From the NCBI RefSeq assembly GCF_005503015.1, contig NZ_SCOL01000001.1, positions 2,232,001 through 2,296,000 of the forward strand: a stretch of DNA of 64,000 nucleotides. Reading direction: 5' to 3'. A program made the translations under genes and the position numbers. Numbering within the stretch: the stretch's first letter is position 1; each line of letters begins with the position of its first letter. The notes under the pieces are model-generated. The model saw only the letters and a program-made list of their open reading frames with translations, searched no databases and was not told the DNA's origin. This stretch comes from Bacillus sp. E(2018). GTDB taxonomy: Bacteria > Bacillota > Bacilli > Bacillales > Fictibacillaceae. This document shows, one piece after another, positions 17,217 through 26,848 of the stretch.

Positions 17217-17236
17217 TACTATACCCCCCTATAGTA
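17217..17236 (-). promoter_or_regulatory. CsoR operator
   Basis: TACTATA and TATAGTA are exact inverted half-sites flanking a run of six C (six G on the operon strand). This is the G-tract-with-AT-arms pattern of CsoR-family operators, in the expected place upstream of csoR. Confidence 0.85.
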
Positions 17237-17249
17237 TCAAAAGATATGA

Positions 17250-17795
17250 TTACTTTCGTTGTTTGGTTACATAAATGTAGATGCCTACTAAAGCTGCCCC
17301 ACCTAGAATAATTTTACCTTCTGTATTCCATTCGGTTACGTTGTAAACAGAATACGCTTCTAAAAGCAGTGCTGGCAGCTTTCCAATAGAGCTAGCTATA
17401 ACAAAAGTTCCCGCTGAAACTGCACCAATCGCACTAGCAAACGTAACGAAACCAGATGGCACAAAGGGCAACAAGCGAAGTGACAGAATAAGGAGAAATG
17501 CTTCTCTTCCTCTCGCTTCTAACAACCTTACCACCCTGGGGTACCCTTTAAGCTTATCTCTAGAAACTTGTTTAAACCCTTTTCTATATAAAAGAAACGC
17601 AACCATTGCCCCTAGAGCCTCTCCAATAAATGAAAGAAATGTTCCGTTCCAAAATCCAAAGAACATGATATTAGCAGCCGTGATAAAAACGGTAGGAACA
17701 ACTCCTAAAATACTAACCACAATATTTAGTACGAGTGAAATGACAATGGCCCATTCCCTATACTCATTAAAAAATTGAATAACTGTTTCCGACAT
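17250..17795 (-). CDS. TVP38/TMEM64-family membrane protein (DedA-like)
   Basis: 181 residues with about five membrane helices. The VTT/SNARE-associated domain shows FWNGTFLSFIGEALGAMVAFLLYRKG near residues 48-73 and LRLLPFVPSGFVTFASAIGAVS near 106-127. Bacterial members are thought to act as lipid scramblases or small-molecule transporters; B. subtilis relatives include YtxB and YdjX-Z. It sits between the two metal-export units on the same strand but is separated from cadA by a terminator. A role in metal stress is only suggested by place. Confidence 0.82.
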   Translation of the reverse strand: MSETVIQFFNEYREWAIVISLVLNIVVSILGVVPTVFITAANIMFFGFWNGTFLSFIGEALGAMVAFLLYRKGFKQVSRDKLKGYPRVVRLLEARGREAFLLILSLRLLPFVPSGFVTFASAIGAVSAGTFVIASSIGKLPALLLEAYSVYNVTEWNTEGKIILGGAALVGIYIYVTKQRK

Positions 17796-17844
17796 GAGGT
17801 ACCTTCCTCCTTAATGTCCTACATTCACACCTTTTCATCGTACT

Positions 17845-17875
17845 AAAAAAGCCATACAGCTGCATGGCTTTTTTA
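17845..17875 (-). terminator. Terminator of the CadA-type ATPase gene
   Basis: Six A, GCCAT, an eight-base loop, ATGGC and six T: a symmetric hairpin just after the ATPase stop on the minus strand. Confidence 0.85.
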
Positions 17876-17881
17876 GCTTTA

Positions 17882-19936
17882 TTATTTTCTATTATGAAGC
17901 AAAACAGTTAAGCTGATCAATGTTACAAGAATGGTAGCACCCATGTCAGAAAGGATGGCAATCCAAAGTGTTAGCCAACCAGGAATAGTAAGAAGCAGTG
18001 CTATAAGCTTCAATCCTAGTGATAAACCGATGTTCCACTTGATGATTTTATTTACTTTCCTTGAAACCTGTACAGCATCTGGAAGTTTTCCTAAATGATC
18101 TTGCATGAGTACGATATCTGCCGTTTCGATGGCACTATCTGTTCCTTTTCCCATCGCTATACCGATGTCAGCCGTAGCCAGTGCAGGAGCATCGTTGATT
18201 CCATCCCCTATCATTGCTACTTTTCCATGCTTTTTAAGGGATTTAACTTTATTTACTTTATCCTCCGGCAGCAAGCCACCAAAGAATGATGAAACCCCCG
18301 TCATGTTAGCCACTTTTTCGGCAACAGTTGGGTGATCACCCGTCAGCATGACGGTTTCTTTTATTCCCTTTTTATGAAGCATAGAGATGATATTAGGACT
18401 TTCTTTTCTAATTTCATCTGCAATAGCAAACACACCGAGAATTTCCGTGTCACTCGCAACGAGGACGATCGTATTGCCTTCTTCTTTAAAACGATCAATA
18501 ATACGTTTTATATCTTCACTCGCATTTGTTTCCCCAACGATTTTCTCGTTTCCTAGCCTATATCTTTTCTGAGCGACAATTGCAGTAATTCCTTGGCCAC
18601 TAACAGTTGTGATCTCATCCGCTTCAATTTCTTCCGTTCCCAGCTCGCGGCACTTTGCGACTACTGCTTTTGCAAGAGGATGAGATGATGAGCTCTCAAT
18701 CGCATAAGCTACTTTGTAAAAGTCAGGGTGAAACGCTTGATCTGCCACAACATGTGGTTCTCCGAGTGTTAGTGTGCCTGTTTTATCAAATGCGATAACA
18801 TTGACCTTACCAAGTTGTTCTAGATACGCTCCACCTTTGATCAGAATTCCGTTTCTTGCGTTGACTGTAATACCAGATAGTATTGCAATCGGTGACGAAA
18901 GAATAAGCGCACAAGGACAACCGACAATCAATACCGCGAGACCTTGGTAGAACCATTCCCCCCATGGATCATTGAACAAAAGTGGCGGTACTAACATAAC
19001 AAGTGCAGAAACTACCATGATGATCGGCGTGTAATAGTTCGCAAACCGATTGATGAAAAGCTCCGTTGGCGTTTTGGATTCTTGTGCTTCCTGAACGAGA
19101 GCCAATATTTTAGAAAGAGCTGATTGGTTATAGGTCTTCGTAATTTTCACATGAAGTACACCTTCGTTGTTGATGCTTCCACCAAATACGGTCTCTCCAC
19201 TCTCTTTTTCCACAGGAAGTGATTCACCCGTGATCGCAGCTTCGTTCACAGAACTCCTTCCATAGACTACAACACCGTCTGATGGAATCTTTTGCCCCGT
19301 TTTTACGAGTACGACGTCATCTACTGCTAGTTCTTCAATCGAGATTACTTCTGTCTTCCCGTCATTTAACAAAAGCGCTTCTTTTGGTGCTACCTTAAGT
19401 AAGGATTCCATCGAACGTCGTGCTTTTTCCATTCCGTAAGATTCAAGCAACTCGTTAATTCCAAAAAGAATAGCCACAAGTGCAGCTTCTTTCCATTCTC
19501 CAATCGCTACGGCACCAACTAAAGCAACTGTCATTAAAGTGTTTATATCAAATTTCAACTTCGTAAGATTTCGGAGACCTTTTATAAACGTTGAGTACCC
19601 AGAAGAAATCGTCGCAACTGCATAAAATGCTATGGAAAGATACGTTATGTTCAACATATGTTCTGTTACCAGCGCGGCAATAAAGGATGCAACTGATACA
19701 TACAAACCGATCATGAGCCAATTTGGCCCTGTTGGCTCTCCATCTGATTCAAGTCTCACATTTTCCGTCGAAAGAATAGAACGTACACTGTCCATATCCA
19801 TTTGTTCATCTATCACAATTTTACTTGAATTAAACTGTACTTTCGCTCGTTCTCCACCTGGAAGCTGTTGAATCTGTTCTTCCAGCTTTAACGCACAATG
19901 GCCACACGATAATCCAGTAATCTTATGCTCTTTCAT
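17882..19936 (-). CDS. cadA: Zn/Cd/Co-exporting P1B-type ATPase (CadA-like)
   Basis: 684 residues. One degenerate HMA domain at the N-terminus holds GLSCGHCALKLEE (8-20). Six to eight membrane helices follow, with actuator motif AITGESLPVEK, the CPC site in IVGCPCALILSSPIA, the phosphorylated aspartate in DKTGTLTLGEPHV, SSSHPLAKAV and [16 protein letters not shown]. The CPCALI form and the lack of the CopA-type helix motifs place it with Zn/Cd/Pb exporters (CadA, ZntA, ZosA). It lies 15 bases after an ArsR-type repressor gene and is its evident target. Confidence 0.9.
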   Translation of the reverse strand: MKEHKITGLSCGHCALKLEEQIQQLPGGERAKVQFNSSKIVIDEQMDMDSVRSILSTENVRLESDGEPTGPNWLMIGLYVSVASFIAALVTEHMLNITYLSIAFYAVATISSGYSTFIKGLRNLTKLKFDINTLMTVALVGAVAIGEWKEAALVAILFGINELLESYGMEKARRSMESLLKVAPKEALLLNDGKTEVISIEELAVDDVVLVKTGQKIPSDGVVVYGRSSVNEAAITGESLPVEKESGETVFGGSINNEGVLHVKITKTYNQSALSKILALVQEAQESKTPTELFINRFANYYTPIIMVVSALVMLVPPLLFNDPWGEWFYQGLAVLIVGCPCALILSSPIAILSGITVNARNGILIKGGAYLEQLGKVNVIAFDKTGTLTLGEPHVVADQAFHPDFYKVAYAIESSSSHPLAKAVVAKCRELGTEEIEADEITTVSGQGITAIVAQKRYRLGNEKIVGETNASEDIKRIIDRFKEEGNTIVLVASDTEILGVFAIADEIRKESPNIISMLHKKGIKETVMLTGDHPTVAEKVANMTGVSSFFGGLLPEDKVNKVKSLKKHGKVAMIGDGINDAPALATADIGIAMGKGTDSAIETADIVLMQDHLGKLPDAVQVSRKVNKIIKWNIGLSLGLKLIALLLTIPGWLTLWIAILSDMGATILVTLISLTVLLHNRK

Positions 19937-19951
19937 TTTGCTCCCTCCTTT

Positions 19952-20266
19952 CTAGTCGTGTCTCGCATGATGGATGGATTGATGCAGAAGGGTCATCACA
20001 TGCTCGTCATCTATAGAGTAGAATAGTGTTGTTCCTGCGCGTCTAAATTTAACAAGTCTTAAATTTTTTAAAAAGCGTAACTGATGGGATACTGTTGATT
20101 GCATGAGTGATAGTTCCTCAGCAATTTCCGATACATTGCACTCTCTCTCGCCTAATAAATGCAAAATACGAATTCGAGTTGGATCGGAAAGTGCTTTAAA
20201 TGTTTGAGATACGATAAATAGTGTTTCCTCATCGAGATGTTCATATTTGTTTGGTTGATCAGACAT
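19952..20266 (-). CDS. ArsR/SmtB-family metal sensor, CzrA-like
   Basis: 104 residues with a winged helix-turn-helix ([43 protein letters not shown]). The C-terminal helix reads [18 protein letters not shown], giving the Asp-x-His ... His-x-x-His layout of the alpha-5 zinc site of CzrA and SmtB; there is no CadC-type N-terminal Cys pair. It should repress the downstream ATPase until Zn or Co is in excess. A matching operator lies 35 bases upstream. Confidence 0.88.
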   Translation of the reverse strand: MSDQPNKYEHLDEETLFIVSQTFKALSDPTRIRILHLLGERECNVSEIAEELSLMQSTVSHQLRFLKNLRLVKFRRAGTTLFYSIDDEHVMTLLHQSIHHARHD

Positions 20267-20300
20267 AAAAAACAGCTCCCTTGAATCCGGCTTTGTTTAT

Positions 20301-20322
20301 TATATGAACATATGCTCATATA
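20301..20322 (-). promoter_or_regulatory. ArsR/SmtB-type operator
   Basis: TATATGA and TCATATA are exact inverted half-sites eight bases apart, close to the ATATGAACA-type consensus of SmtB/CzrA operators, and lie directly upstream of the repressor gene. Confidence 0.78.
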
Positions 20323-20365
20323 TGTTACTTAGAGTGTACCTAAAATTAAAAAAATGTGCAAAACA

Positions 20366-20397
20366 AAAAGAAGCGAGAATTCTCAGCTTCTTTAAAC
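20366..20397 (-). terminator. Terminator of the DUF418 gene
   Basis: AAAGAAGC and GCTTCTTT form a stem around the inner palindrome GAGAATTCTC, with a T-rich run beyond on the minus strand. It overlaps the stop codon. Confidence 0.65.
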
Positions 20398-21603
20398 ATG
20401 GCGAATTTCTTTTCTTTTAAATCGCTGTTTTCGGCCATATGTCAATGATCGCCACACCCACTCAAGTGGCCCTATGTAATACCTTTCCATCCACCACTTT
20501 GAAAAAATAACTTGTATAGAAAAAATGACGCACGCCAAGAGAACACCAACGAATGGTCCAAATTCACCATACAAACCTAACCCATAACTATAGAAGATCG
20601 TTGTCGCAATAATCGATTGTGTTAAATAATTCGTAAAAGCCATGCGACCTGTAAATTGAAAATAGTTAAACAAACGTTTACATTTCCCACTTCGGTAAAG
20701 AAGAACGATGCTGCAGATGTAGAAGATGCTCATCATTGCACCACCAAATTCGTATCCCCATGACATCGCAGTCTCATAACGCCAATCTTCGCCTTTAAAA
20801 GGAAAGAAAATGACAGCGAATATTTTACTGCCAGGACCAAGTATCAATGTTACCAACCATAGTTTCCATAAACTTCGAGTCGCGAACGTTCTTTTTTTAG
20901 CAGCATACGCACCGAATAAAAACATCGGCAAAAGTCCTGCTATAAAAAAGAGAAAGTAGCGGTTTAAATCTCCCCATTCATGAATTCTTTCCTTCATGAT
21001 CTCTAGGTATGTACCATTGCTGTATATTTGAATAGATTGAGCAATTTCTTGCTCATTAAGCTCATTTTGCGTGCTTTGATAAGTTATCGCAGTGCCACTA
21101 ATCCAATAATCGTACGTAAGTGTAGTCATAAACAAACTGTAAACTGTTATCAACAGAAATCCGGTGATGATTAATACTTTCTTATTTAAACGATAGAAAA
21201 TTAACATGAACAAACCTACAATCGCGTACATGATCAAAATGTCACCGTACCAAAAAAACAGAACATGCAGAATTCCAAACACTAGCAGAACAAACTGACG
21301 TCTTAGAAAAACAGGAACGAACTTCGTATTTTTTGCCGCGGCTCTTTCTGCCATTAACACAATACCAAACCCAAATAAAAAGGAAAACATCGTTATAAAG
21401 TTTCCTTGAACAAAAAACTCTAATAGCACATTTGTCCAAACGTTATACGGCTCATCAAAATATTCGTAGCTTAACGCACGAATCGGTGAATCTGGTCCTG
21501 AAAATGACTTCATATTTACGAGTAAGATGCCAAAAATGGCTATACCGCGCATAATATCTAACGATTGAATTCTACCTTGATCACCGACTGGCTTCCAATT
21601 CAT
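20392..21603 (-). CDS. DUF418-family membrane protein, YeiB-like
   Basis: 403 residues from the ATG at 21603. The N-terminus GRIQSLDIMRGIAIFGILLVN is the family hallmark. About nine membrane helices are present and the DUF418 region fills the C-terminal half (GRMAFTNYLTQSIIATTIFYSYGLGLYG, ending in a basic tail). The family resembles membrane acyltransferases of the OafA type, but its substrate is not known. The ATG itself has no good ribosome site. An 11-codon open frame with a strong site ends on it (ATGA overlap), so translation is probably coupled; a GTG four codons upstream is the alternative. Confidence 0.82.
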   Translation of the reverse strand: MNWKPVGDQGRIQSLDIMRGIAIFGILLVNMKSFSGPDSPIRALSYEYFDEPYNVWTNVLLEFFVQGNFITMFSFLFGFGIVLMAERAAAKNTKFVPVFLRRQFVLLVFGILHVLFFWYGDILIMYAIVGLFMLIFYRLNKKVLIITGFLLITVYSLFMTTLTYDYWISGTAITYQSTQNELNEQEIAQSIQIYSNGTYLEIMKERIHEWGDLNRYFLFFIAGLLPMFLFGAYAAKKRTFATRSLWKLWLVTLILGPGSKIFAVIFFPFKGEDWRYETAMSWGYEFGGAMMSIFYICSIVLLYRSGKCKRLFNYFQFTGRMAFTNYLTQSIIATTIFYSYGLGLYGEFGPFVGVLLACVIFSIQVIFSKWWMERYYIGPLEWVWRSLTYGRKQRFKRKEIRHV

Positions 21604-21632
21604 AATGAACACCACATAAAGTTTTTTTCCAT
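21600..21632 (-). CDS. Possible leader peptide coupled to the DUF418 gene
   Basis: MEKNFMWCSL then TGA: ten residues behind AAAGGGAG at good spacing. Its stop overlaps the DUF418 start as ATGA. The longer gene lacks its own clear ribosome site. The peptide has no evident attenuation residues apart from one Trp and one Cys codon. It could simply be the translation-entry point. Confidence 0.45.
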   Translation of the reverse strand: MEKNFMWCSL

Positions 21633-21735
21633 GATTACACTCCCTTTGGTTTATTTTACCTCAAATAGGCAAAAAAGTTAGAATATGCGTCATTATTTGC
21701 TATTCTATAATCAACAGATCAAGGATTTGGGAAGG

Positions 21736-22551
21736 ATGAAAGCGGTTTTGAAAAAATATACCTTAACGGTCGTTTCAATTGTATCCATCGCAGCTACAAT
21801 ATTATGGTTGTTTGGTCTTGGCTGGACGTTACAGGATCAGTTTTCCGCCAATAAAAAAGTTTCACAGCTCAAAGAAAAAACCGAATCAACTTCAACAGAG
21901 AAACAAGACGGCACACTTACGATCTTTGCATTAGGCGATTCTCTCACTCGCGGAACCGGCGACGCTGATGGAAAAGGTTATACCGGCTATCTAACAGAGC
22001 GCTTAAAAGAAAAAACTGAACAAGATATTAACCTGTTAAACACTGCCATCAAAGGAGAAACATCTAGAGGTCTTCTTAATCAGCTGCAGCAAAGTGAGAT
22101 TCAGCGCCAAGCTAAACAAGCAGATGTTATCGTCATGACGATTGGCGGGAATGATCTTTTTCAACAAGGAGCAGCACTTGAGAATTTAGATGATAATGCG
22201 ATTAACGGTAAAAAACAGATCTATTTAAGCAATGTAAAAAAAATCTATACACAGCTCAGAGAACTGAATCCTGAGGCAGTCATCTATCATGTCGGATTGT
22301 ACAACCCTTTTAGCAATATGCCTGATTCAAAAACGACTTCTTCAATCGTCAGAGACTGGAACTTTCAGTCTGCTGAAACAGCAGCTGGGTTTGAAAACAT
22401 CGTATATGTACCTACCTTTGATCTCTTTCAGCTTCAAGTAGAAAACTATCTCTATACCGATCAATTTCATCCTAACACGGAAGGTTACAAGCTGATTGCT
22501 GAACGAGTAGCCTCACTGATCAAATTTGAACAGGAGGAGAACGAATCATGA
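21736..22551 (+). CDS. SGNH/GDSL hydrolase, YpmR-like
   Basis: 271 residues from the ATG behind AAGGA; a longer frame upstream has no ribosome site. One N-terminal membrane helix (about 10-30) anchors an extracellular SGNH domain: block I ALGDSLTRGTGD near 72-83, block II around GETSRGLL, block III IGGNDLF near 132-138, block V DQFHPNTEGY near 244-253. Ser, Gly, Asn and His of the family are all there. It should hydrolyse an ester of lipid, sugar or wall material outside the cell. Its stop overlaps the next ATPase gene (ATGA), so it shares the ABC operon. Confidence 0.85.
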   Translation: MKAVLKKYTLTVVSIVSIAATILWLFGLGWTLQDQFSANKKVSQLKEKTESTSTEKQDGTLTIFALGDSLTRGTGDADGKGYTGYLTERLKEKTEQDINLLNTAIKGETSRGLLNQLQQSEIQRQAKQADVIVMTIGGNDLFQQGAALENLDDNAINGKKQIYLSNVKKIYTQLRELNPEAVIYHVGLYNPFSNMPDSKTTSSIVRDWNFQSAETAAGFENIVYVPTFDLFQLQVENYLYTDQFHPNTEGYKLIAERVASLIKFEQEENES

Positions 22552-23462
22552 GTCAAACACCCGCATTAGAAGTAGAGAATTTAACAAAGAAAATTAAAGG
22601 CAAACAGATTATAAAAGGAGTATCGTTCACACTTGTTCCCGGAGAAGTCTTTGGTTTTCTCGGGCCGAACGGCGCTGGGAAAACGACGACGATTCGAATG
22701 ATCGTTGGTTTGATTTCTCCCACTTCTGGAACGATTAAAATTGGCGGTAAGAATGTAAGAACTGAATTCACAGAAGCTATGAAACATCTCGGTTGTATTG
22801 TTGAGAACCCTGAACTATACCCGTACTTAACAGGATGGGAAAATCTTGCTCACTTCCAAAAAATGGATTCTTCCATTCCTAAGACGAGATTAAACGAAGT
22901 TATCGAACTCGTAGGATTACAGAATCGGATACATGATCGTGTGAGTACATATTCACTCGGTATGAGACAGCGTTTAGGAATTGCTCAAGCTCTTTTAGGA
23001 AAACCGAAAGTACTTATTTTGGACGAGCCGACAAACGGACTCGACCCTGCAGGTATTCGTGAGATGCGTGAATTTATACGACAGTTAGCAAGAGAAGAAA
23101 ACTTAAGCGTCCTTGTATCATCCCATTTGTTAAGTGAGATTCAGCTGATGTGTGATCGTGTGGCGATCATCTCAAAAGGGTCGGTCTTACGCACAGACTC
23201 TGTTGATAACCTATTGGCTGAACAGGAACGTGTGATTTGGCGTGCTGAACCTATTCAAGTGGCTAAAGAGATTCTTTCTCTGGAAACAGAAGTTACAGAA
23301 GGTCCTGATCAAACACTAATCACGTTATATAATGAACCATTGCTGCCAGATTGGAACGAAAAACTCGTAAAAGCTGGAGTGAAGGTAAAAGAAATGAGAA
23401 CTCAGCTTCCTTCTTTAGAAGATCTGTTCTTAGAAGTAACAGGAGGCGAAAGCATTGATTAA
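22548..23462 (+). CDS. ABC transporter ATP-binding protein
   Basis: 304 residues. Walker A GPNGAGKTT near residue 38-46, the Q-loop near NPELYPYL, signature YSLGMRQRLGIAQALL near 135-150, Walker B VLILDEPTNGLDPAG near 156-170 and H-loop SSHLL near 191. A C-terminal domain of about 85 residues follows, as in the CcmA/YhaQ type. It overlaps the SGNH gene by four bases and the permease gene by eight. Together with that permease it forms an ABC-2 exporter of unknown substrate. Confidence 0.9.
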   Translation: MSQTPALEVENLTKKIKGKQIIKGVSFTLVPGEVFGFLGPNGAGKTTTIRMIVGLISPTSGTIKIGGKNVRTEFTEAMKHLGCIVENPELYPYLTGWENLAHFQKMDSSIPKTRLNEVIELVGLQNRIHDRVSTYSLGMRQRLGIAQALLGKPKVLILDEPTNGLDPAGIREMREFIRQLAREENLSVLVSSHLLSEIQLMCDRVAIISKGSVLRTDSVDNLLAEQERVIWRAEPIQVAKEILSLETEVTEGPDQTLITLYNEPLLPDWNEKLVKAGVKVKEMRTQLPSLEDLFLEVTGGESID

Positions 23463-24435
23463 TCTTGTCCGGAATGAAATGTTAAAGCTTCTAAGGAAAA
23501 AACGTTTGTATGTCATCATCTTGATCATCGCGTTCTTAGTTCCTCTTTTTACATACGCTCAGTTTAAAGAGATTCAAGATCAACGTGAGAAGATGGGGAA
23601 TCAAGATTGGCGAACTACACTGCAGCAAGAGATCACTGACACTCAAAATCGATTAAGCTCCAGCCGCATTCAAGATGAATGGCGTAAATTTCTAAAGATA
23701 AGACTTTCACAGCAACAGTATTATTTAGAGAACGATATCGATCCACGTGCTCCAGGTGCACCAACGTTCATGCGAATATTCGTCGAGAACTCGATCGATC
23801 TACTTCTTCCGCTGCTCGTCATGGTCATCGTGGCAGATCTCGTTTCTTCTGAATCAAGCGGTGGAACGATCAAGCTCTTACTCACCCGGCCAGTTAAACG
23901 ATGGCGTATTCTGCTAAGTAAATATTTAGCGATGCTGCTCTCGATATCCTTTATCGTTCTGTCAGTAGCCGTTCTATCTTATGGTATATCTGGGGTCGTT
24001 TTCGGATATGGCGGATGGAACATGCCTCTATTAACAGGATTTACGGTTTCAGGAGATGAACTTTTAACAGAAAATGTACACATCGTTCCACAATGGCAAT
24101 ACATCCTGATGGAATTCGGTCTCGTATGGTATGTATGTATGATCGTCGGAACACTCACCTTCATGCTGTCCGTACTGTTAAGAAGTACGGCTGCCGTTAT
24201 GGGAATCATGCTCGCTTCACTCATTGCCGGAGCCATTTTAGCAAACATGGTATCCTCTTGGGAAAGTGCGAAATATTTCTTTATGGTAAACCTGAACCTC
24301 ACAAACTACGTGAGTGGAATGGCAACTCCAATTGAAGGAATGTCGTTAGGCTTCTCTATGAGCGTACTTGCTGTCTGGGGAATTGCTGGATTCATCATCG
24401 CTTTCGTAACGTTTTCTAAGAGAGATATCTATTAA
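23455..24435 (+). CDS. ABC-2 type transporter permease
   Basis: 326 residues starting at TTG six bases behind AGGAGGCG. A first membrane helix (about 17-34) is followed by an extracellular loop of some 85 residues, then five more helices. DLVSSESSGGTIKLLLTRPVKRWRILLSKYLAML near residues 125-158 is the conserved ABC-2 element. It pairs with the ATPase encoded just upstream. The SGNH hydrolase in the same operon suggests lipid or envelope traffic, but that is inference. Confidence 0.87.
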   Translation: MINLVRNEMLKLLRKKRLYVIILIIAFLVPLFTYAQFKEIQDQREKMGNQDWRTTLQQEITDTQNRLSSSRIQDEWRKFLKIRLSQQQYYLENDIDPRAPGAPTFMRIFVENSIDLLLPLLVMVIVADLVSSESSGGTIKLLLTRPVKRWRILLSKYLAMLLSISFIVLSVAVLSYGISGVVFGYGGWNMPLLTGFTVSGDELLTENVHIVPQWQYILMEFGLVWYVCMIVGTLTFMLSVLLRSTAAVMGIMLASLIAGAILANMVSSWESAKYFFMVNLNLTNYVSGMATPIEGMSLGFSMSVLAVWGIAGFIIAFVTFSKRDIY

Positions 24436-24448
24436 AATAGAAAAAGAG

Positions 24449-24478
24449 AAAGGAAACCGAAGTCGGTTTCCTTTTTTA
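24449..24478 (+). terminator. Rho-independent terminator of the ABC operon
   Basis: GGAAACC pairs with GGTTTCC over six bases and is followed by six T. Confidence 0.85.
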
Positions 24479-24505
24479 TGTGACTCGTTTCTAGTTTTTT
24501 GAAGG

Positions 24506-24630
24506 TAATCTGTCCGTTCTTGAAGTTAATCTATCGGATTGATCCCATAATCTGTCCGATTCAGATGATAATCTGTCCAATTGAGAAGATAATCAGCCAT
24601 TCGACATCATAATCTGTCCAATTGCAACGC
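24506..24630. repeat. Tandem repeat array A, six copies, about 21-bp period
   Basis: Copies of TAATCTGTCCGATT plus a 7-base variable spacer start at 24506, 24527, 24548, 24569, 24590 and 24610, so the steps are 21, 21, 21, 21 and 20. Copies 2 and 5 are the most diverged. The array lies between a terminator and the 3' end of the convergent chemoreceptor gene. It is AT-rich with stops in most frames and is not coding. The core is the reverse complement of that in array B1. Confidence 0.85.
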
Positions 24631-24633
24631 GTA

Positions 24634-26640
24634 CTAGATCTTAAAGTGTTTGATCATCTCAGTCAGCGCTTGTGAAGCATCGTTCAATTCTTCGGCCGAC
24701 TGTGAAACCGTGGAGAGTGCCCGCACTTGCTCTTCAGAAGACGCGCTGACTTCTTCACTTGCTGCTGCAGATTGTTCGGCTACTGCTGCGATACTTTGAA
24801 TGGAAGCTACTACTTCCTCTTTATAGTTGTTTATCATCTCTACTTCACTCGTAATCTGTTCGATTGATCTCACCATATCAGCCATCGTACCTGAGATTTC
24901 GTTAAAAGCAGACTCTGTATCTGTTACGGTCATGTTCTGATCATGAGCAATTCTTTTTGTGTATGCCATCTCGTGTACAGCTCTTTCAGATTCTTCACCA
25001 ATCCCTGAGATCGTCTTACGTACTTTGTCTGCAGCAACAGCTGATTGTTCTGCTAATTTACGTACTTCATCAGCAACCACCGCGAAACCTCGCCCGCTCT
25101 CACCTGCTCTAGCTGCTTCAATACTTGCATTCAAAGCTAGCAGATTAGTCTGATTCGAAATCTCCGTGATCGATTGAATCACTTGCTCGATCTCTTCTAC
25201 TTTTACAGCTAGTCCAGAAATAACAGATTCAATGTTTTTCAGAACTTGGTTACTTTCACCCGTTTTTTCACGCAAGACGTCCATTTGTGAGATTCCTTTT
25301 TTATTAGCTTCCTCCGCTAATAGAGATAAGCGTGTCATCTCTTCTGCTTGTTCGTTCACTTTTTCGATCTGTATGGATAAATCCATCGTTCGACGGTTTG
25401 TTTCATCGGCATCTTCCGCTTGTGTGGTAGCTCCAGAAGCAATCTCTCTGACAGCTCTTGAAACTTCTTCACTTGCTGCGATCGTTTCTTCAGACACGGC
25501 ACTCAAGTTTGAGGTAGATTCATTAACCGTTGCAACAGAATGACTGACCGACGTTATTAGTCCCCGCATGTTTTCCACCATCGCGTTAAAATGATGAGTG
25601 AGGCTCCCCACTTCGTCTTTAGATTTAGCTTCAACAGATATTGTAAGGTCGCCTTCTGCTACTTTTTGTACTTGTGCTTGTAATCTAGTAATCGGCTTAG
25701 AAATGCTTTTTGCCAACATATACGTTACACCTAAAGCTGCGATCACTGCGACAGAAGTAAATATTAGTATCATGTTTAAAAGCTCTTCAGCATCTTTTAG
25801 TAACTCTTTTTGATCGTAAACAAAACCGAGCTTCCAGTTCGTGTCCGCTATCGTCGTGTAATAGAGTTCTCGGTCTTTATTCTGATAAGTATATGAAACG
25901 TTTCCTTTTTCATTTTTGTATAACTCTTTAATAAATGTTTCTTTACTTAAGTCTTTGCCTTGTTGTGTCGGATGAACGAGTGCCATACCTTTCGGATCAA
26001 AAAGCACTGGATATCCCTTGTAACTGACTTTTGTTTTGTTGATCATGCTCGTTAATCCACCAAGATTTAGATCAAGACCAACTACACCAAGAACCTCATC
26101 TGTTGCAGGGTCTAATACAGGTTTTGTAACCGTAACAACATATTCACCTGAACTAGCATCTTCGTACGGTTCTGTCCACATTATTTTTTCTGGCGTTTGT
26201 TTTGCCGTTTGATACCAAGGACGTTCCGTTGGATCAAATCCATCTGGCAGCTCAAGTTTCGGAGTCGTTTTGAACTGTTTTGTCTCTGCACCTATGTATA
26301 AGACTGCAACGTTCTTATTAAGATCCAAAAAGTGTTTGAAGTCTTGATCTACTATCGGCCAAACTTCATTCAAACCTTTTGTTTCATTCGTTTTTACTGT
26401 TTTTAAATAAGTGATAAGTCTGCTGTCCCGGCTGTATCGATCAATTGTATCTCCATATGATTTCAGATACAGCTCTGTTGAGGCTTTAACTTCGCTTGAA
26501 AGACTTGTTGCTTGTTCGTTGCTGTTGCTTTCAAGCTGTTGTTTGGTTTGGAAATAAGAAAATAGCGATACAGATAAGAGTGTAATAGCTACTAGAATAC
26601 TTACAGAAAGCATGATCTTCGTTTGAATTCTTTTAAACAT
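24634..26640 (-). CDS. Methyl-accepting chemotaxis protein with Cache sensor
   Basis: 668 residues from the ATG at 26640; an ATG five codons upstream is the alternative. Membrane helix at about 8-30, extracellular double-Cache domain to about 280 ([32 protein letters not shown] is typical), second helix about 283-305, HAMP to about 360, then a long signalling coiled coil. The hairpin tip, [24 protein letters not shown] followed by [16 protein letters not shown], binds CheA and CheW. Cache receptors sense amino or organic acids; the ligand cannot be told. A 16-base palindrome spans the start codon. Confidence 0.93.
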   Translation of the reverse strand: MFKRIQTKIMLSVSILVAITLLSVSLFSYFQTKQQLESNSNEQATSLSSEVKASTELYLKSYGDTIDRYSRDSRLITYLKTVKTNETKGLNEVWPIVDQDFKHFLDLNKNVAVLYIGAETKQFKTTPKLELPDGFDPTERPWYQTAKQTPEKIMWTEPYEDASSGEYVVTVTKPVLDPATDEVLGVVGLDLNLGGLTSMINKTKVSYKGYPVLFDPKGMALVHPTQQGKDLSKETFIKELYKNEKGNVSYTYQNKDRELYYTTIADTNWKLGFVYDQKELLKDAEELLNMILIFTSVAVIAALGVTYMLAKSISKPITRLQAQVQKVAEGDLTISVEAKSKDEVGSLTHHFNAMVENMRGLITSVSHSVATVNESTSNLSAVSEETIAASEEVSRAVREIASGATTQAEDADETNRRTMDLSIQIEKVNEQAEEMTRLSLLAEEANKKGISQMDVLREKTGESNQVLKNIESVISGLAVKVEEIEQVIQSITEISNQTNLLALNASIEAARAGESGRGFAVVADEVRKLAEQSAVAADKVRKTISGIGEESERAVHEMAYTKRIAHDQNMTVTDTESAFNEISGTMADMVRSIEQITSEVEMINNYKEEVVASIQSIAAVAEQSAAASEEVSASSEEQVRALSTVSQSAEELNDASQALTEMIKHFKI

Positions 26641-26648
26641 CTGTTTAA
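26633..26648. repeat. Palindrome TTAAACATCTGTTTAA, copy 1
   Basis: Sixteen-base palindrome with a two-base centre, spanning the start codon of the chemoreceptor gene. One of five exact copies of TTAAACANNTGTTTAA in the window. Confidence 0.8.
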
Positions 26649-26819
26649 CCCCCATTTATCATCAAAAACCCCTTACCTACATATCGACATCTAGTTATAA
26701 ATGATTTAAGAAATAGGTCTAAACAGGTACAAAAGAATCATTTTTACATTAAAACCTTCCAAAAAAAGCACTTTTTACCTAGAACGAGTTATCATTTTTC
26801 ATATAGAAATTCACATAAA

Positions 26820-26848
26820 AAAAAACCGCACAAGGCGGTTTTTTTAAG
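26820..26848 (-). terminator. Terminator of the TerC-family gene
   Basis: AACCGC and GCGGTT form a stem with flanking A and T runs extending it; it overlaps the end of the TerC gene on the minus strand. Confidence 0.82.

Noticed and set aside
14252..20322. Metal-resistance genes considered as a transferred island.
   Set aside because: No integrase, transposase, repeats at the borders or visible change in codon use; both units are common in Bacillaceae chromosomes.
24506..24630. Array A considered as a CRISPR array.
   Set aside because: Unit (14-base core, 7-base spacer) is far too short, cores are degenerate, and no cas genes are nearby.
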